Positions 14,809-22,997 of a stretch of 38,975 nucleotides of DNA are shown piece by piece. Both the position numbers and the translations under genes were made by a program. This DNA is from CAIXLI01 sp964587125 (GTDB lineage Bacteria > Pseudomonadota > Alphaproteobacteria > UBA9219), in the NCBI GenBank assembly GCA_964587125.1, contig CAZPKC010000019.1, forward strand, positions 1-38,975, read 5' to 3'. Below the pieces are notes generated by a model. That model made no database searches, was not told the DNA's origin, and saw nothing but the letters and a program-made list of their open reading frames with translations. The number at the start of each line of letters is the position of its first letter. Position 1 is the first letter of the stretch.

Positions 14809-16473
14809 ATGACCCTCCTCAGCGTAGAAAATCTTAGCGTGACTTTCGGGCAAGGCGGGCAGGAATTTCAGGCCGTGCGCGGGGTATCGTTCTCTCTTGA
14901 ACGCGGTCAAACCATTGGTTTAGTTGGAGAATCAGGTTCAGGAAAATCGGTTACGGCTTTATCGCTGTTGCAGCTTTTGCCCAAACCTGCCGCGAGGATT
15001 CCCTCGGGGAGCATCAAATTCGACGGGCAGGAAATCGTCGGCGCATCCGAGCGCGTTCTTCAATCCATTCGCGGAAACCGTATCGGGATGATTTTTCAGG
15101 AGCCGATGACCTCCTTAAATCCCCTGCACACCATCGGCAGACAAATCGGTGAAGTCTTGTTCGTGCATAAAAATATGAATCCCAAGCAGGCGCGCGCAAG
15201 AACGCTTGAATTGTTGCATCTTGTCGCCCTGCCCGATCCGGAAAAACGGCTTAATGCTTATCCGCACGAGCTTTCGGGCGGGCAGAGGCAACGCGTGATG
15301 ATCGCGATGGCTTTGGCGAACGATCCCGATCTTTTGATTGCAGACGAACCGACGACCGCGCTCGACGTGACCATTCAGGCTCAAATTCTGAAATTGCTCA
15401 AAGATTTGCAGAAGCGCCTCGGCATGGCTTTGCTTCTCATCACGCACGACCTGACTATCGTGCGCAAAGTCGCGGATAAAGTCTGCGTCATGCAACAAGG
15501 CGAAATTGTCGAAGAGGCCCCGACCGCGCAAATTTTTGCGTCTTTTCCCCGCGACTGCTCTGTGACCGGCGCTGACGCGCCGCTCACAACCGCGACTGCG
15601 GGGCCCAAGCATCCTTACACGAAAATGCTTCTGGCGGCGCAGCCGAAGGGCGGGGCTTTGCCCATCGCCGCAGACGCCGCGGAAGTTTTGCGTGTCGAGA
15701 ATTTGAAAGTTCATTTCGGGATCAAAAAAGGCGTGTTCGGCAAGCCTTCCGACGTTATCCGCGCGGTGGACGGCATTTCTCTTTTCGTGCGCGAAGCCGA
15801 GACGCTCGGCATCGTCGGCGAATCCGGTTCGGGAAAAACGACGTTGGGGCTGGCGTTGCTGCGCCTGATTCAATCGAAGGGCAACGTCGTTTTTCTGGGA
15901 CATGAATTGCCGGAGTTGACGCGAGCGCAGATGCGCGCGTTACGTCCCTTCCTGCAAATCGTTTTTCAGGACCCCTTTGGCAGCCTGAGCCCGCGCATGT
16001 CGGCGGGCGACATTATCGCGGAGGGTTTGGACATCAACAATCTATGCCCCTCGCCTGTCGAGCGCGAACGGCGCATTATCGCGGCGATGAATGAGGTTGG
16101 GCTCGATCCGGAATCCCGCAACCGCTATCCGCACGAATTTTCCGGCGGGCAACGCCAGCGCATTTCCATCGCGCGCGCCGTTATTTTGCAGCCGAAATTC
16201 ATCGTTTTGGACGAACCCACTTCCGCGCTCGATATGTCGGTGCAGGCGCAAATCGTCGAACTCTTGCGCGATTTGCAACGGCGGCGCGGCATCGCCTTCA
16301 TGTTCATCAGCCACGATTTGCGCGTCGTCCGCGCGCTCGCGCACCGCGTCGTGGTGATGCAACAGGGCAAAACGGTCGAGGAAGGATATACGGACGAGGT
16401 CTTCGCCAATCCGCGAGAGGAGTACACAAAGACGCTTCTCGCCGCCGCGTTGAATCTCGAGGCGCGGGATTAA
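14809..16473 (+). CDS. yejF: Peptide ABC transporter ATP-binding protein YejF (two ATPase domains)
   Basis: This 554-residue protein has two ABC ATPase domains that power the YejBE permease. Domain 1 has Walker A GESGSGKS near residue 43, signature LSGGQRQR and Walker B LLIADEPTTALD. Domain 2 has GESGSGKT near residue 342, FSGGQRQR and IVLDEPTSALD. Both are intact. Two oddities: the linker has about 20 extra residues (SFPRDCSVTGADAPLTTATA) before HPYTKMLLAA, encoded by an imperfect palindrome; and the first Walker A region (about 14905-14965) uses AT-rich codons unlike the second. Ribosome site is weak (GGA), so translation may be coupled to the HNH gene. Confidence 0.94.
   Translation: MTLLSVENLSVTFGQGGQEFQAVRGVSFSLERGQTIGLVGESGSGKSVTALSLLQLLPKPAARIPSGSIKFDGQEIVGASERVLQSIRGNRIGMIFQEPMTSLNPLHTIGRQIGEVLFVHKNMNPKQARARTLELLHLVALPDPEKRLNAYPHELSGGQRQRVMIAMALANDPDLLIADEPTTALDVTIQAQILKLLKDLQKRLGMALLLITHDLTIVRKVADKVCVMQQGEIVEEAPTAQIFASFPRDCSVTGADAPLTTATAGPKHPYTKMLLAAQPKGGALPIAADAAEVLRVENLKVHFGIKKGVFGKPSDVIRAVDGISLFVREAETLGIVGESGSGKTTLGLALLRLIQSKGNVVFLGHELPELTRAQMRALRPFLQIVFQDPFGSLSPRMSAGDIIAEGLDINNLCPSPVERERRIIAAMNEVGLDPESRNRYPHEFSGGQRQRISIARAVILQPKFIVLDEPTSALDMSVQAQIVELLRDLQRRRGIAFMFISHDLRVVRALAHRVVVMQQGKTVEEGYTDEVFANPREEYTKTLLAAALNLEARD
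15547..15603. repeat. In-frame palindromic insertion within yejF
   Basis: The left arm begins CCCCGC and ends TGTGACCGGCG; the right arm, read in reverse complement, begins CCCCGC and ends TGTGAGCGGCG. The outer six pairs are perfect and the inner eleven have one mismatch, around a short centre. It adds about 20 residues at the inter-domain linker without a frameshift. This is the style of palindromic elements that insert within coding genes in some Alphaproteobacteria, but no second copy is seen here. Confidence 0.5.
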
Positions 16474-16506
16474 TCAGCCCTATAATTTTAGAAAACTGTC
16501 GCCCTT

Positions 16507-18381
16507 TTACGCCTTGTTGACGATGTACTTTCCGCGCGGCGTATAAGTGGTGTGCAAAAGCTCGTGGCTCTTGTGACCGCATGGCCCTTCGGTCAGAAAT
16601 TCCTTATAGATTTTGAGGACGGCAGGGTTCTCGTGGCTCTTGCGAATGCCGTACGAGGAATCCTCCTTGTAAATCGCCGCCGCTCGGGCTTGACGGATTG
16701 CAAGGCTCGTCGGAACCGGCATGCCGCCTCCGCCGATGCAGCCGCCCGGGCACGCCATGATCTCGATAAAGTGGCATGTGCTGAAGGGGCCTCCCGCAGC
16801 GATGTCTTTAAGAATTCTATTCGCATTGATAATGCCGTTCGCAATGCCGACGCGCAACGTCGCTCCCGACAGCCAGTCCCAGTTCGGAACCAGATGCGCG
16901 ATGAGTCCGGGAACCGGGCCGACTTTTTCCGGAATCTTGATTTCGGCTATGCGGCAGCCTTCCATGCCGCGCACCGGCAAAATGTCGGCGTGCGAGAAGA
17001 CTTGCTCGACTTTCAGGCCCGTGACGAATTCGATAACGCTGCGAAGCGCCGCTTCCATCACGCCGCCCGTCGCGCCGAAGATGACGCCGGAGCCCGTCGC
17101 CGTGCCGAACGGATCGTCAAATTCGGACTTCGGCAAGTTGGGCAAATCGAGGCCCGCCTGCTTGACCATCTTCGCGCATTCGCGCGCTGTAATGACGTAA
17201 TCGACGTCCTTCATGCCGCTGTCGCGCATTTCCGGCCTGTTGCATTCGAACTTCTTGGCCGTGCACGGCATCAGCGATACCGAAACGATGCTCGCCGGAT
17301 CGATCTTATTATGTTCCGCGTAATAGGTCTTGATGATCGCGCCGAACATCTGTTGCGGGCTTTTGGCCGATGACAGATGAGCCAGCATGTTCGGGTGCGT
17401 ATGTTCGAACGATTTCACCCAGCCCGGGCAGCATGACGTGAACTGCGGCAGCGGCATGTCGGTGTTTTTCTCGACCAGATTCTTATACAAGCGCAGAATG
17501 AGTTCCGTGCCCTCTTCGAGAATCGTCAGATCCGCCGTAAAGTTTGTGTCGAAAACCTTATCGAAACCGCAACGGCGCAGCGCCGTATTCAGCTGCCACG
17601 TCATGGGGTTTCCCGCCGGAAGGCCGAATTCTTCGCCGATAGCGCCGCGCGGCGAAGGCGCCGTTTGGATGACGACGTGCTTGGTCGGGTCTTGAATCGC
17701 CGCCCAAATGTCTTCCGTCGCGTCGCGCTCGACCAAGGCGCCCGTCGGGCAGCGATCGATGCATTGGCCGCAGTTGATGCAGCATACTTCCGCCATAGGC
17801 TTGTCGAGATACGTCGCAATGGTCCTTTTGCTTCCGCGCTCCACAACGTCGAACACGCCGGTATCCTGCAGGTCTTTGCATGTGCGGACGCAGCGCGTGC
17901 ATTTAATGCACTTATCCATATCGCGGATGATCGAATAGCTGGAGCTGTCGATCTTGAATTTTTTGTCTTTCGGATGCCCAAAGCGGAATGACGTGATGCC
18001 GCAGGCCTTGGCTGCCGTTTGCAGTTCGCAATTCAGATTCCGGGCGCACGCGTAGCAATCGCCGCAATGTTCCGAAAGCAGAAGCTCGACGGCGTTGCGG
18101 CGCGCGTTTCTGATGCGTTCGGATGTCGTTTTAACTTTGATCGGCGTCGTAACCGGGTAAGCGCAGGAAGCCATCGGAACGCGCTGTCCCTCGATTTCGA
18201 CGATGCAAAGACGACAATTGCCTGCAGGCGTCAAATCCGAATGATAGCAAAGCGTCGGGATATAAATGCCGTTATCCGTCGCCGCTTGCAAAAGCGTCGT
18301 GCCTGAAGGTACGGAGATCTTCTTGTCGTCAATGACAATATCGATCATTTTGGCGTCCGTTTTTGTGCTGGTGTCGTTCAT
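16507..18381 (-). CDS. hydA: [FeFe] hydrogenase catalytic subunit HydA
   Basis: This subunit catalyses 2H+ + 2e- = H2. The 624 residues show, in order: an N-terminal [2Fe-2S] domain (Cys in TLCYHS, GNCRLC, ASCAYP), the His-Cys3 [4Fe-4S] motif HCGDCYACARNLNCEL, two [4Fe-4S] motifs CIKCTRCVRTC and CINCGQCIDRCP, then the H-cluster domain with TSCCPGW (about 314-320), MPCTAKKFE (about 369) and EIMACPGGCIGGGGMP (about 538). The proton-relay Cys of TSCCP is present. All ligands are intact. It ends with a small-subunit-like tail. Its ATG overlaps the hydB stop by ATGA. Maturases HydE/F/G are not in this window. Confidence 0.96.
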   Translation of the reverse strand: MNDTSTKTDAKMIDIVIDDKKISVPSGTTLLQAATDNGIYIPTLCYHSDLTPAGNCRLCIVEIEGQRVPMASCAYPVTTPIKVKTTSERIRNARRNAVELLLSEHCGDCYACARNLNCELQTAAKACGITSFRFGHPKDKKFKIDSSSYSIIRDMDKCIKCTRCVRTCKDLQDTGVFDVVERGSKRTIATYLDKPMAEVCCINCGQCIDRCPTGALVERDATEDIWAAIQDPTKHVVIQTAPSPRGAIGEEFGLPAGNPMTWQLNTALRRCGFDKVFDTNFTADLTILEEGTELILRLYKNLVEKNTDMPLPQFTSCCPGWVKSFEHTHPNMLAHLSSAKSPQQMFGAIIKTYYAEHNKIDPASIVSVSLMPCTAKKFECNRPEMRDSGMKDVDYVITARECAKMVKQAGLDLPNLPKSEFDDPFGTATGSGVIFGATGGVMEAALRSVIEFVTGLKVEQVFSHADILPVRGMEGCRIAEIKIPEKVGPVPGLIAHLVPNWDWLSGATLRVGIANGIINANRILKDIAAGGPFSTCHFIEIMACPGGCIGGGGMPVPTSLAIRQARAAAIYKEDSSYGIRKSHENPAVLKIYKEFLTEGPCGHKSHELLHTTYTPRGKYIVNKA

Positions 18382-19589
18382 GACGCTTTCCTTTTGCTAG
18401 CAACGCTGTCTTCTGTTTGAGGGCGTCCCATGACTTCCCCTTTAAAGTTTTTTATCACCGAGAGAAACATATTCGCGCTCGCCTGCCCCAGGCCGCATTT
18501 CGAAGATATCTGCATGCTCGTGCCGATATCGCACAGCTCTTGCAGGTATTTCGTCGTGCACCGGCCTTTTTTAAGCAGCTTGATTCCTTTGACCAGCTCG
18601 TCGTTGCCCATCCGGCAAATCGGGCATTGGCCGCACGATTCGTCGGCGAAGAACTCCTGAAAGTTTTCGAGAAGATCGAGAAGATCGCGGCTTTCGTTGA
18701 AAACGATGACGGAGCCGCCCGTCGAAACGTCTTCGAAGCAAATGGCGCGGTTGAAGTCCTTGGCCGGAATGAGACACCCCGACGCGCCTCCGACAACGGC
18801 CGCTTTAGTGTTCTTGGCTCCGGCCGCCGAAAGAATATCGCCGATCTTCGTTCCCATGGGAAATTCATAAACGCCCGGACGTTCCACATCGCCGGATATG
18901 CTCAACAGCTTAAAGCCGGAAGATTTCTCGGTTCCGACGTTCTTGAACCAATCGGGTCCTAACGCGAAAACGGTCGTCGCCCACGCGAGCGTTTCGACAT
19001 TGTTGACAACGGTCGGCGAACCAAACAAGCCTTTCGAAACGGGGAAAGGAGGCCTGTTGCGAGGTTGCCCGCGCTTGCCTTCCAGCGATTCGATGAGAGC
19101 CGATTCTTCGCCGCACACGTAGGCGCCGCATCCCATATGAATGTGGATGTCGAACGAAAATCCCGATTTGCTTTGAATATCCGAGCCCAGCAGCCCCGCC
19201 TTGCGGCGCGCCGCCAGCTTGTCTTCGAGAGGCTTCCTCAAATAGGCGTATTCGCCGCGCAGATAAATGACGCCGAGCGAGGCGCCGATGGCATATCCGG
19301 CAATAGTCATCCCTTCGAATACGAGATCGGGCCATTCGGACAGGATCACGCGATCCTTGAACGTCCCCGGCTCGCCTTCGTCGGCGTTGCAGATGACGAC
19401 TTTATTTTTCCCCGGATCCTCGGCGGCAAATTTCCATTTCAAGCCCGTGAGGAATCCCGCGCCGCCACGGCCTTTGAGTCCCGAACGCGTGATGTCTTCG
19501 ATAACGTTCGCGCGACCCTTGCCTAAAGCCACCGTCATTCCCGCTTGAGGACGAATCGTCGCAAAGGTGATGTTATTTCGTATGGTCAT
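18378..19589 (-). CDS. hydB: NuoF-like NADH/FMN subunit of the hydrogenase (HydB)
   Basis: This flavoprotein passes electrons from NADH via FMN to iron-sulphur clusters. From ATG 19589 it has 403 residues: FMN/NADH loop GRGGAGFLTGLKW (41-52), NADEGEPGTFKDR, YVCGEESALIESLEGKRGQP and a [4Fe-4S] motif SCGQCPICRMG (about 317) with the fourth Cys in KCGLGQ. It is short: HydB of the well-known trimeric bifurcating enzymes has an extra N-terminal [2Fe-2S] domain and a C-terminal ferredoxin-like domain that are both missing. A longer frame to 19697 only overlaps hydC. It overlaps hydC by 17 bases and hydA by 4, so the three are one operon. Confidence 0.94.
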   Translation of the reverse strand: MTIRNNITFATIRPQAGMTVALGKGRANVIEDITRSGLKGRGGAGFLTGLKWKFAAEDPGKNKVVICNADEGEPGTFKDRVILSEWPDLVFEGMTIAGYAIGASLGVIYLRGEYAYLRKPLEDKLAARRKAGLLGSDIQSKSGFSFDIHIHMGCGAYVCGEESALIESLEGKRGQPRNRPPFPVSKGLFGSPTVVNNVETLAWATTVFALGPDWFKNVGTEKSSGFKLLSISGDVERPGVYEFPMGTKIGDILSAAGAKNTKAAVVGGASGCLIPAKDFNRAICFEDVSTGGSVIVFNESRDLLDLLENFQEFFADESCGQCPICRMGNDELVKGIKLLKKGRCTTKYLQELCDIGTSMQISSKCGLGQASANMFLSVIKNFKGEVMGRPQTEDSVASKRKAS

Positions 19590-20151
19590 TGTGATGCCCT
19601 TTTTTGGCTGGATCCGGCGTGTTTTCGTAAATCTTCTCGCAACCCTTGATGATCTCGTGCACCTTTTCCGGCGTGACCCGCGTAAAGACCTGCTCATTCA
19701 CGAGTACGGCGGGGCCTTGATCGCACATGCCGACGCAATTCGCCCACTGGAGCGAAAATTTTCCATCCGGCGTAACCTCGCCGAATTTAATTCCCAAATC
19801 GTTTTGCAACTGACGCATGACGGCTTCCTTGCCCGCCATATCGCAGCTGATCGTGCGGCACAGCCGGATAACGAACTTTCCGTGATTTTCTTCCCTCAGA
19901 AACGAATAAAAGCTGACAACTCCGTAAACTTCCGCCGGACTGATGGAAAACCGATCCGCCACACATTGCATGGCAAAGGTGGTGATGACGGAGTGCCGTT
20001 TTTTTATTTCCTGCAAAACGGGGATCAGCGCGTTACGCTCCGTTCCCAGTTGCTCAATAAGTTCACCGATTTCATCTTGCAGAGAATTAAGCCGAGATCC
20101 CAACCTGTCAGGAGTTGGGGACTGGGCCTGCGCGGAGGAGTGTGCGGGCAT
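19573..20151 (-). CDS. hydC: NuoE-like [2Fe-2S] subunit of the hydrogenase (HydC)
   Basis: This 192-residue thioredoxin-fold protein matches the 24-kDa complex I subunit. The four [2Fe-2S] cysteines are in RLCRTISCDM (C-x4-C) and ANCVGMCDQGP (C-x3-C). The upstream part has helical segments and SPAEVYGVVSFYSFL, as in NuoE. It works with HydB as the electron-input module. The first 35 residues (Ser/Pro/Gln-rich, then LNSLQDEIGELIEQL) are a modest extension. AAAGG upstream of ATG 20151 is the ribosome site. It is the first gene of the hyd operon and faces the chemoreceptor gene across 334 bases. Confidence 0.94.
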   Translation of the reverse strand: MPAHSSAQAQSPTPDRLGSRLNSLQDEIGELIEQLGTERNALIPVLQEIKKRHSVITTFAMQCVADRFSISPAEVYGVVSFYSFLREENHGKFVIRLCRTISCDMAGKEAVMRQLQNDLGIKFGEVTPDGKFSLQWANCVGMCDQGPAVLVNEQVFTRVTPEKVHEIIKGCEKIYENTPDPAKKGHHNDHTK

Positions 20152-20485
20152 AGGAAACCTTTAAATGAGAGGTTTAAGAGCTTAACGGAAGTGAGGACGG
20201 CGTTAACCATATGAACGAACGGTTAACGAACTATTAACACAGCAAAGGAATTCCTGCACTAAAAAAATCTCATTAATTATGAATGCATCTAATCGATCGG
20301 ATACCTCTTTAATTTGGATTATTATGAAAAAACAAAGTTTCAAGCGATATTTCCTCCTTTGGTTTACAAATTATTAACCATCTTGTACCTTACTTCATAT
20401 GCGCGATTCTGTGCATATAAATTAACCATACACCAGTACGGCGCCTGTCTGCCTATTGGGGTAAAGCGATCACAAGGGGACTCTC
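20152..20485. promoter_or_regulatory. Shared hyd/chemoreceptor regulatory region with CtrA boxes
   Basis: This divergent intergenic region is AT-rich. It contains one perfect CtrA box, TTAA-CGAACTA-TTAAC (20223-20238), one near-perfect box, TTTA-CAAATTA-TTAACC (20363-20379), and further TTAACCAT half-sites at 20203-20210 and 20422-20429. A GANTC methylation-type site (GATTC, 20405-20409) lies between. No FNR-type TTGAT-N4-ATCAA palindrome is seen. The chemoreceptor ATG has GGGGA upstream. I could not fix either transcription start. Confidence 0.55.
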
Positions 20486-22276
20486 ATGTCGTCTGAAACA
20501 ATCGGTATCGTCGGGGCGGGAAGAATGGGTTGCGGCATGGCGCAGGTGAGCGCCGAAGCAGGGCTTTCCGTCGTTCTCATTGACGTGCGCCTCAAATCGC
20601 TGACAACGGCGATGCAAATGATCGGCGACGGCCTAAGCCAAAAAGTCGCCAGCGGCGCTATGACGCCCGAGGCCAAAGCCGCCGCTCTTGCCCGCATTAC
20701 GACCGGTTCGGATTTTGGCCTTTTGCGCAAATGTAATTTCTGCATCGAGGTCGTGCTGGAAAACGCGGAAATTAAGTCCGTTATTCAATCGAAGATTCGC
20801 GACGCTGCCGGTTCCGATATCGTCATCGCGACGAATACAGTCAATCTCAGCATCGCCGAACTTTCCAAACGCATCGAAGCGCCGGAGAATTTTATGGGCA
20901 TGGTTTTTGCCTATCCGCCTTTGACGGGGCTTGACGTCAAGCTTATCCCCGGTCCGAAAACGTCGTCGGATTCCATCGGCGTGGCGCAAAGGATTATTCG
21001 CGCTATCGGTAAAAATCCGATCATGACGGCCGATCGAAAGGAAAAGCTTTATGTTCCCTTCGAAAAGATATCGCGCGCCTTTTTCTCTTTTTCGCTCATT
21101 TTTCAGGTTTTCGGCATTGTCGCCAAATGGGTCGGCGACGGAAACGAATGGGCGTTTATTATCATGAGCGTCGGCTCTGCTTTAGGCGCCTTGCTGACCG
21201 CCATGTTGTTTTACATGACCGAAGAACGCGCCAGACGCATGGCCGCCATTATCAAAGCCATGGCTCATGTGGCTGCGGACGATTTGACGATTACCATTCC
21301 GTATCTGGACAAAAGGGATTCCTTCGGCAGGAATGCCCGCCTTCTCGATTGCTTTAAAATGATCTCCGTTCAGCTGAACAAGGCTCAGGCCGAAGAGGAG
21401 GAGCAGAAAAAGCGCGCTGCCGAACAGAAGAAAAAGGACATGAACAAGCTTGTCGACGATTTCAATCAAAGCGTGGGCGAGACCGTCAGCGTCGTTTCCG
21501 CGGCGTCAACCGCGCTCAGAACAAGCGCTAAAAATCTGTCTGGCATGGCCGATCAGACCAGCCGTCAGTCCACAGCCGTCGCGGCGGCGACCGAAGAGTC
21601 TTCGACCAACGTTCAGACCGTCGCCTCCGCCGCCGAGGAACTGTCGGCTTCCATCGGCGAGATCAACCGTCAGGTCGAAGAATCGACGCGCGTAGCGGTA
21701 AGCGCCGTGGAAGAGGTCAAACGCACGAACATCACCGTCTCCACGCTTTCCGAGGCCGCGACGCAAATCGGCGATGTCGTCAAGCTGATTCAAAACATCG
21801 CATCGCAGACGAATTTGCTGGCCTTAAACGCCACGATCGAAGCGGCGCGCGCGGGAGAAGCCGGTAAGGGGTTCGCCGTCGTCGCCAGCGAGGTTAAAAA
21901 TCTCGCCAATCAGACTGGGATCGCCACTGAAGAGATATCGAAGAAGATAAGCGTGGTTCAAAGCGTCTCCGTCGAAGCCGCCAACGCTATCAAGGCAATT
22001 GGTGCGACTATCGAGCACATCAGCGAAATCACCGAAACCATCGCCAAAGCCATCCAGCAACAGACGGCGGCGACGAGAGAGATTTCCAATAACGTGCAGC
22101 AAGCGTCGGCTGGCAACAGCGAGATCGCCAACAGCATCGTCAAGGTCACGCAGACCGCGACGGAATCGCGCGGCGCGGCGGAAGAGGTCTTGCACGCTTC
22201 GGATGAATTATCGCAACAATCCGAGCATCTGCGCGAAGGAATCCGGTCCTTCCTCGAAAGAGTCAGGCAGGGATAA
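20486..22276 (+). CDS. Chemoreceptor fused to a 3-hydroxyacyl-CoA-dehydrogenase-type NAD-binding domain
   Basis: This single 596-residue frame joins a metabolic-enzyme fold to a chemotaxis receptor. Residues 5-180 are the N-terminal Rossmann domain of 3-hydroxyacyl-CoA dehydrogenase: GAGRMG (10-15), the ribose-binding Asp33 at the end of strand 2 (so NAD(H) is favoured over NADP), IEVVLENAEIK (87-97), NTVNLSI and PENFMGMVFAYPP. The catalytic His of the usual HFFNP is Val140, its Glu partner is Lys152, and the dehydrogenase's C-terminal domain is absent, so it should bind but not turn over. Two membrane helices follow (about 195-213 and 223-244) with a 9-residue loop, then HAMP and an MCP domain with tip QTNLLALNATIEAARAGEAG. 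No C-terminal CheR-tether pentapeptide is seen. The sensor is cytoplasmic. Confidence 0.9.
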   Translation: MSSETIGIVGAGRMGCGMAQVSAEAGLSVVLIDVRLKSLTTAMQMIGDGLSQKVASGAMTPEAKAAALARITTGSDFGLLRKCNFCIEVVLENAEIKSVIQSKIRDAAGSDIVIATNTVNLSIAELSKRIEAPENFMGMVFAYPPLTGLDVKLIPGPKTSSDSIGVAQRIIRAIGKNPIMTADRKEKLYVPFEKISRAFFSFSLIFQVFGIVAKWVGDGNEWAFIIMSVGSALGALLTAMLFYMTEERARRMAAIIKAMAHVAADDLTITIPYLDKRDSFGRNARLLDCFKMISVQLNKAQAEEEEQKKRAAEQKKKDMNKLVDDFNQSVGETVSVVSAASTALRTSAKNLSGMADQTSRQSTAVAAATEESSTNVQTVASAAEELSASIGEINRQVEESTRVAVSAVEEVKRTNITVSTLSEAATQIGDVVKLIQNIASQTNLLALNATIEAARAGEAGKGFAVVASEVKNLANQTGIATEEISKKISVVQSVSVEAANAIKAIGATIEHISEITETIAKAIQQQTAATREISNNVQQASAGNSEIANSIVKVTQTATESRGAAEEVLHASDELSQQSEHLREGIRSFLERVRQG

Positions 22277-22301
22277 AAGTATCGCGGCGACGCGGGGTTT
22301 T

Positions 22302-22324
22302 TAGGCGCGAAGCTTCGAAGCCTA
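22302..22324 (+). terminator. Palindrome after the chemoreceptor gene
   Basis: A 23-base near-perfect palindrome (TAGGC..CGAAGCTTCG..GCCTA, two mismatched pairs) lies 25 bases after the stop. It probably ends transcription of the chemoreceptor gene and of the convergent gene at 22359, but there is no long T-run. Confidence 0.4.
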
Positions 22325-22358
22325 GGCAGGTTCTTTTGTAGTCTTTCTGCAGATAGCC

Positions 22359-22865
22359 TTACAGCCCAAAACGGTGCTGAACTTTGTATTCCTCGCGCCG
22401 TTTTATGGCGTTAGATATGATATTTTCCGCGCCCAAATAAGGAAAATCCGCCGGAAAAAGCTTGTTCGCTTCGGCCTTCTCTATGAGTTTCTCGATTGGG
22501 TTATGGAGCGCAGTACGGAAGTCCACGCCCACTATCGCCTTCAATATATTCCATTCCGTGCGGAAAGGGAGGCTTGCTTTGTCGTCTTTCTCGGTCTGGA
22601 AAAAACCTCGACTGGACTCTTCGGCGTAAGTGCGCGCTTGCGATTTCAATGCGCGAAGACCTTCGACTGACCCTTTGCCGTAGACACTTACCATCGCAAC
22701 GACCGTCGCGTCGAGAAGGGCCAGAAAATATGTTTCTTTCAGGTCTACGGCGCGCTCACTGAATAGACGCGCGGCTTCAAGAAATTCTTTCAGGATTTTC
22801 CTCTGATTTGCATCGAGAAATTCCGTGCCGGCATTATTTCCAAAACTTGTGGCAGTACTATTCAT
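22359..22865 (-). CDS. Hypothetical protein, 168 aa
   Basis: I do not recognise a family. The product is soluble and largely helical, begins MNSTATSFGNNAGTEFLDAN and has a basic C-terminal stretch (NAIKRREEYKVQHRFGL). No signal peptide, cysteine motif or nucleotide loop is visible. The start is supported by AAAGGA eight bases upstream of the ATG. It is convergent with the chemoreceptor gene and divergent from radA. A role linked to either is not evident. Confidence 0.65.
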   Translation of the reverse strand: MNSTATSFGNNAGTEFLDANQRKILKEFLEAARLFSERAVDLKETYFLALLDATVVAMVSVYGKGSVEGLRALKSQARTYAEESSRGFFQTEKDDKASLPFRTEWNILKAIVGVDFRTALHNPIEKLIEKAEANKLFPADFPYLGAENIISNAIKRREEYKVQHRFGL

Positions 22866-22997
22866 AATTCAAATCCTTTCCAATAATTAGAATATCAACG
22901 AGGGCCTTTTCTTACAGATATTCGCTTAACCGCTTGGTTATACTCGATACATGATCTTATGAGTCAATTGCGTTATTATTTTCAGAAAAGAAAAACG

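Noticed and set aside
19590..19697. N-terminal extension of HydB
   Set aside because: It overlaps hydC in another frame, is Arg-rich without NuoF similarity, and MTIRNN at 19589 is a sound start.
20152..20485. FNR or Rex operator for the hydrogenase
   Set aside because: I looked for TTGAT-N4-ATCAA and a TTGTGA/TCACAA palindrome and found neither.
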